Source: Climacteris rufus (taxonomy: Eukaryota; Chordata; Aves; Passeriformes; Climacteridae). From it: DNA of 64,000 nucleotides. The DNA lies in the NCBI GenBank assembly GCA_013398175.1, contig VZRZ01002435.1, positions 63,184-127,183 of the forward strand, given 5' to 3'. Within the stretch, counting starts at the first letter, position 1. Every line of letters begins with the position of its first letter. The translations under genes and the position numbers were made by a program. Positions 59,479 through 64,000 of the stretch are shown one piece after another. The notes under the pieces are model-generated. The model did not search any database. It was not told the origin of the DNA and saw nothing but the letters and a program-made list of their open reading frames with translations.

Positions 59479-60957
59479 CTTTGTTCTCCTCCCCCAAAAT
59501 GCAGCCAGTACCAAGCTGGTAGGAAACTTGTACTCTAAAATCCACTCAGCTCTTCTCAAACGTCTCCTGTCTGTTTGTCACAGGCTTTCATCAACCTTGA
59601 TCACAGCAGCACTGGCTGACCTCATCACACTGCCCCATCTATATCCACAACACCCTCTGCCCTGTGCAGATCCACTGTGCCACTCCTGGCCAGGCTGCCC
59701 ACCAGGGTGGCACTGATGGACGCTGTGTGGGATGGAGTGGCTGGAGGCAGCAGTTTCTGCTACACCGTGCTGAGAGGAGGTGGCCTAAGTGCCGTGTCCC
59801 CACACAGGACAGGGAAAACTTCCCATCTCTGCAGTGCCAAACATCTCCCTGCCAGTTTAGGGCAGCTGCAGGAGGGACAGCATCACTCGGAGAACTTCAG
59901 TCATCGAGGGACAGGCAGGGCCTCCAGAGACTGTCAAAGGCAAAGCAGGGTCACGGAGATGGTCTTTCATGTTTTTAGCTCAAAGCCTCTGGATTTTTTT
60001 ACTGCTCACGTAGTAGGGCAGCTCTGCCTCTTTAGCCTTTGCTTGGAGAAGAGGATAAATGAGGTCTTTGATGTAAAAACCCCAATGAAAGCAAACACGA
60101 GAAAGTTGCTCTTTAAACTTCACTTATTCACCAACATCCAGTCCTGGCACTCTCCTCCCTGGGCAGTCTGTGCACCGCACTCACCCTTCTGTTGACTGTG
60201 CAGGCTCAGACCATATCCATGACATTTTTTACAGCACTCTTCAGCAATATTTCCTCTCAAACTGCTTTTGTAAAAGACTCTCTTTATTCCCCTCATCATA
60301 AGCCCTGCCTCATTTTCAGCAGTGAGCTGAACTCTCTCTCTTGCATCCTGGCCTAATTATTAAATAACCCTGTCAAAGTATTCAGTTGTTTGATGATATT
60401 TTACTCTCAATTAGAAGTATGAATGTGCTCCATTAGGCTTCTAATATCCCTTATGCTCAGCCTGACATTTGGGGAGCTGTTTTATTACAGCTGACACTCT
60501 GGGAAATTGGGCTGCCATAGTTAGCATCAATAATGGTGTTATTGACCCCAATTTTATGAATGCAGGAGGATGTCTGAATGTTACACGCTCAGTATCTCGA
60601 GGGTTCTCACTGTCTCACACCAATGTCTGCTCTGGGAGCTCACGTCCCTGCCTTTTTGTGGAAGTGTGGGGTTGTTTTCTCACTCTCTGAAGCTCAGAGA
60701 CACTTTCCTGATCAAGTGTTTGGCAGCTGGTTAACATACAAAAAAGCTCATCAAGATAGTGAGGATTAAGGTTGGGTTGCTCAGTGAAAAGCCTGACAGC
60801 ATCTTGATAAGCATCAAACACAACTGGGAATCCTAAGGGTTGTTCCCACTTGTGAAACAAACTGGTGACACAGTCCTGGACAAGTTACTTCACTTCTCTG
60901 TTATTTCATTCTGCGACTGACAGTGCAGTTCCCCTCCACAGCACCAGCTCTCTAAAG

Positions 60958-61130
60958 CATGGAATCATAGAATGGTTTAGTTGGAAGGGAACATCCAGTT
61001 CCACCCCTGCCATGGCAGGGACACCTCCCACTGTCCCAGGCTGCTCCAAGCCCTGTCCAGCCTGGCCTTGGGCACTGCCAGGGATCCAGGGGCAGCTCTG
61101 GCAGCTGCTCTGGGCAGCCTGTTCCAAACC
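60958..61130 (-). mobile_element. CR1 3' fragment
   Basis: Antisense: catggaatcatagaatggtt then ttggaagggaacatccagtt, to ctgctctgggcagcctgttc. Confidence 0.88.
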
Positions 61131-61567
61131 ATACAGAGAACTGGTCCCTGCCATAAAGGTCTTCATGAGCAAAGAGAAAGCCTTGATCCAACCAAAAAAG
61201 GATAATTGGATTGGGACATGGGTATCCTGAGCCACAGCTCTCAGCTGCAAACCACTCACACCCAGCGCCTGCCACAGAGGTTGGGATGGCTTTATGTTCC
61301 TTTCCTGGGATGTCACTACCTGGATCTCAGTCAACAGTAGGTGATGATGGGAATTCTCTGGTGCCCATCCTGCAGCAATTCCAGAGTAACACCAACCAGA
61401 ACAAAGCTGGGAAGCAGCAGTAAGCTTACTGTACCAACATTTGATGCTGAGCACCTAAACAAGTCCTCCATCCCCACCTGCCATGACCAACACGTGGGTT
61501 CTCTTCTCTGACCACCAACAGGCACCTGGAGCAGCTTTAGGAGGTTCTAGATGGGGATACCTGGGCA

Positions 61568-61627
61568 TAACCCAAACAATAACCCAAACAATAACCCAAT
61601 CAATAACCCAAACAATAACCCAAACCA
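61568..61627. repeat. 12-bp tandem repeat, 5 copies
   Basis: Unit taacccaaacaa, with one aatcaa variant and a last copy ending acca. Confidence 0.92.
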
Positions 61628-61980
61628 CTGCATTTCTAAGGCTTTGGGGTGAGTTGCAAAAGGAGGACATGAACTTTACCCCGCTGAGCAAGAGCAGGCT
61701 TAGTGTCAAATCTTCCTGGAATTTGCAAAATCCATGTCTGATTAATGCTCTTCCCTTTTCTTTCTTAGCAGACTCCTACACAGACTACTACAATTTCACA
61801 GAACAAGAAAATCCTCCCCTTTTCTCTCCCCTCTTTTCCCAGCAGCACCTAAGGACCTCAGGACAAAAAGAAATGGGCATTTTGGAACACAGGAAGACAC
61901 CCAGTACTCATCAAGTTGAGGTTATTGCTGAAATTTTTCTCTATTTCATTGCTAAAAAGTGGAACCTCTTGCATTGAGGG

Positions 61981-62113
61981 TAGTTATTGTTAAGGTAATA
62001 AAAAGGAGGGTCCATCCATCCATCCATCCATCCATCCATCNTAGTTATTGTTAAGGTAATAAAAAGGAGGGTCCATCCATCCACCCATCCATCCATCCAT
62101 CCATCCATCCATC
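61981..62113. repeat. (TCCA)n repeat and duplicated flank around a single N
   Basis: The 30 bp beginning tagttattgttaaggtaata and the TCCA tract after it appear twice (61981-62040 and 62042-62113), separated by one N at 62041. The first copy is almost certainly an unresolved contig overlap. Confidence 0.85.
62041..62041. other. Single-N contig join
   Basis: One N between two near-identical 60-bp stretches; a scaffold join that failed to merge overlapping ends. Confidence 0.9.
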
Positions 62114-64000
62114 GCTGTGGGTTTTTAATGCAAAGACACAAGGCAGGCATGGACCTGGCAGGGTGCAGAGGTTTCCCCAGGGAACACAGGTCTGTGGCAG
62201 AGAAGAGACAGCCCAAACTTCCCTGAGTCCCACACCAGTCCTGTGGCTTCCAGTATTTATTCTCTTCTGACCTGAGAAATTCAATTGAGCCTTGGATCCA
62301 TTCTGCCTCTGCTTTGTGTCTGCTGCCAAACCTTGCCCATGTTCCTCCAAAATCAAGGCATCAAAGGGGCAAGTCAGCACCTCTCCAAATGAAGCTGTTT
62401 ATGTGGTGTCCAGGGATTCGACCTGCACTGCTCTGTCTGGAGGAACTGGACTTGCCCTGCACTGGGTAACTCCAACCCTCCTTCAAAGCATCCTGGGCCA
62501 AACGTCCTGGAGCTTTTCCTGAGGGGAAAAGGGTCCTTCCAGCCACCACCAGCCACAGGGACCAGGAGGGGAAACCTCAGTGGCACAAACGTGAAGGGAC
62601 TTCCATGAGCAGTCTGGAATGGAAGGATGGAGCTCAGGGTCACTGAGTGGCTCTGTGAGGCAGGGACGTCTCTGGCAGCTGCTTCAGCTTGCACTGCAGC
62701 ATGTGGAGACCCTGAGCAGGACCCACAGGCCCATCCAGAAGTGCTCTGTGCCCTTTGGATGCCTTCAAAAACGCAGGGATGTATCATTAGGAGCTCCTAC
62801 CTCTTTCTAATAAGAAATGGAAGCTTTCAGAACAAATCACCACCAAAAATCACCATCAAATCACCATCAGAAACCCCACAGAAGCGGGTCTTTTTCCCCA
62901 GTTGGATCTGCCCTTGGACAACACACGGGTCCAGCCGTGTGTGCTCTGCACTGACACCCGGTTAAGTCAAACATCTCTCGTGCTCCCCGAAGCCTCCCAA
63001 ACACACATCCCCTCCTTCTGCAACAACAAAGCTCCAGCCTCTGCCTCTGAAAATTAAATCTTATCTCCCGAAACCACTCCAGCTCCGCACACCTGGGATC
63101 CCAACTCTCCCTCTCATCTGACTTTAATAACAACACCTTTCCTCCTCAAAAGGAGGAGGACGGAGCCCAGATTAAAAGGAGCTGTTTAGCTGGCAGCAAT
63201 ATTCCCTTCCTTTGCCCTTTGATTTTTGATTTTGTTGTTGTTGTCGCTCTTGCATTTTCTATTGAGCACCTGGGCTGAATGGCTGAATAAAATCGAACTT
63301 CCCAGCTGAGACCACACCACAGCTGCTTGGCTGTGCAAACCTTAGGCAAAAATGTGGGCAATTTCCATTTCGGCCAGTTATTGTATAGGGGAATCTTTTA
63401 TCCTGGTGGGAAGGTGGAGAGGAGGAAGAAAAGCCTTTGGAGGCAGCGGTTATCTTTTAAAGGAATGCCGGCCACTTAAAATTGTTGAGCCAGAATTTCA
63501 GCACACGTGAATCAGCAGAGATCCCTCCTAAATGTGGGAATAAAGAGCTAAGAATTGAGCTGGGAATCCAGGGGGTTGGGTGTGGATACACCTGTGTTCA
63601 TTTATATATCATTGCAATTCTCTTTAATTTGGGTTGTGTACTTTTTTGAGTTTTTTTCTTCCTTTTGCCCTGGCCATTGGAAATCATCTCGTTTGTTTGG
63701 GATCACATTTCTGCGATTTAAATGAATTCCAGGACAGCAAGCACTCCTTCCTCTCACCCTTACCAAGCATTCTTAAGTCCTGAACTTGCTCTTTGCGCGA
63801 GCACAAACTCCAGATGCACAAACCAACCTTTCTTTACTTTGTGCTCAGTTACCTTCCAGACCACCTTCTCCTCCTGCTTTCCCTCACTCTTCCTTATTCT
63901 GCTGCCTCACGAGTGGGTCTCAGCTGGGATCCCTGCTGGGCTATCCCTCCCTGTGGGGCTGGAAAAGGCTGCAGGATCAGGCACAAGCCGGGCTCAGAGC

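Larger units (their letters stand above)
36981..64000 (-). other. GFRA4 intron 1 and/or 5' flanking DNA
   Basis: 27 kb in which I recognise no exon. The signal-peptide exon must end in phase 1 with G|gt; I checked several hydrophobic open starts and donor-like sites by eye and none fitted. Contents are CR1 fragments, minisatellites (51487-51697, 57291-57343, 61568-61627), a TCCA repeat at a single-N join, and unique AT-rich stretches. The region may include another gene's regulatory DNA, but I see no coding evidence for the neighbour expected from mammals (ADAM33). Confidence 0.55.

Noticed and set aside
62800..62870. - strand peptide FHFLLERG followed by gtagga as a GFRA4 exon 1 end
   Set aside because: The frame closes at a TGA without an ATG upstream, and the sequence overlaps a short caccatcaaat repeat.
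63060..63117. Candidate GFRA4 first exon on the - strand starting ATG AGA GGG
   Set aside because: The start resembles MRG, but the following residues are not hydrophobic and there is no suitable phase-1 donor.
37000..64000. ADAM33 or another mammalian neighbour of GFRA4
   Set aside because: No metalloprotease, disintegrin or other recognisable coding block seen on either strand.

Overview
This is a stretch of bird nuclear genome from a draft assembly. The evidence is a dense scatter of CR1 retrotransposon 3' ends in both orientations (about 35 recognisable pieces), vertebrate split genes with GT-AG introns, microsatellites and minisatellites, two runs of N (10399-10701 and 26045-26482) and one single-N join (62041). 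The GFRA4 product looks very close to its chicken counterpart as I remember it. One CR1 subfamily, with a 3' end reading 'gggacccacagggatcat', looks neoavian and perhaps songbird, but that is a weak inference.

Two protein genes are present and they converge. On the + strand, positions 1 to about 11.1 kb hold the 3' end of ATRN (attractin): the last two coding exons (4483-4597 and 6108-6232), which encode the cytoplasmic tail, then a long 3' UTR ending at a polyadenylation signal near 11121. On the - strand lies almost all of GFRA4 (GDNF family receptor alpha 4): exons 2 to 8 at 36980-36702, 33696-33616, 30197-29852, 26779-26670, 24600-24466, 23823-23666 and 21478-21332. These join in frame into about 418 residues with three cysteine-rich domains and a C-terminal GPI-anchor signal. 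The GFRA4 3' UTR may run to a signal at 17453-17458. The signal-peptide exon was not found, so 36981-64000 is read as GFRA4 intron 1 and/or upstream sequence, with no recognisable exon. The ATRN-GFRA4 tail-to-tail order is the one I recall from human 20p13.

Between and inside the genes are CR1 fragments, at least five minisatellites (periods 32, 23, 20, 16 and 14 bp, plus an irregular GC-rich array at 15.7 kb), a CpG-rich block around the first assembly gap, and several AT-rich unique stretches that may be conserved non-coding elements.

I did not find a new biological system. The most interesting signal is in GFRA4. Introns 5 and 6 each carry a minisatellite close behind the 5' splice site. 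Each repeat unit is 3n+2 long and free of stops in every frame, so retention of either intron would extend the receptor frame into a repetitive Cys/Trp/Gly-rich tail and remove the GPI exon. Intron 6 also ends in an unusual AAG acceptor.
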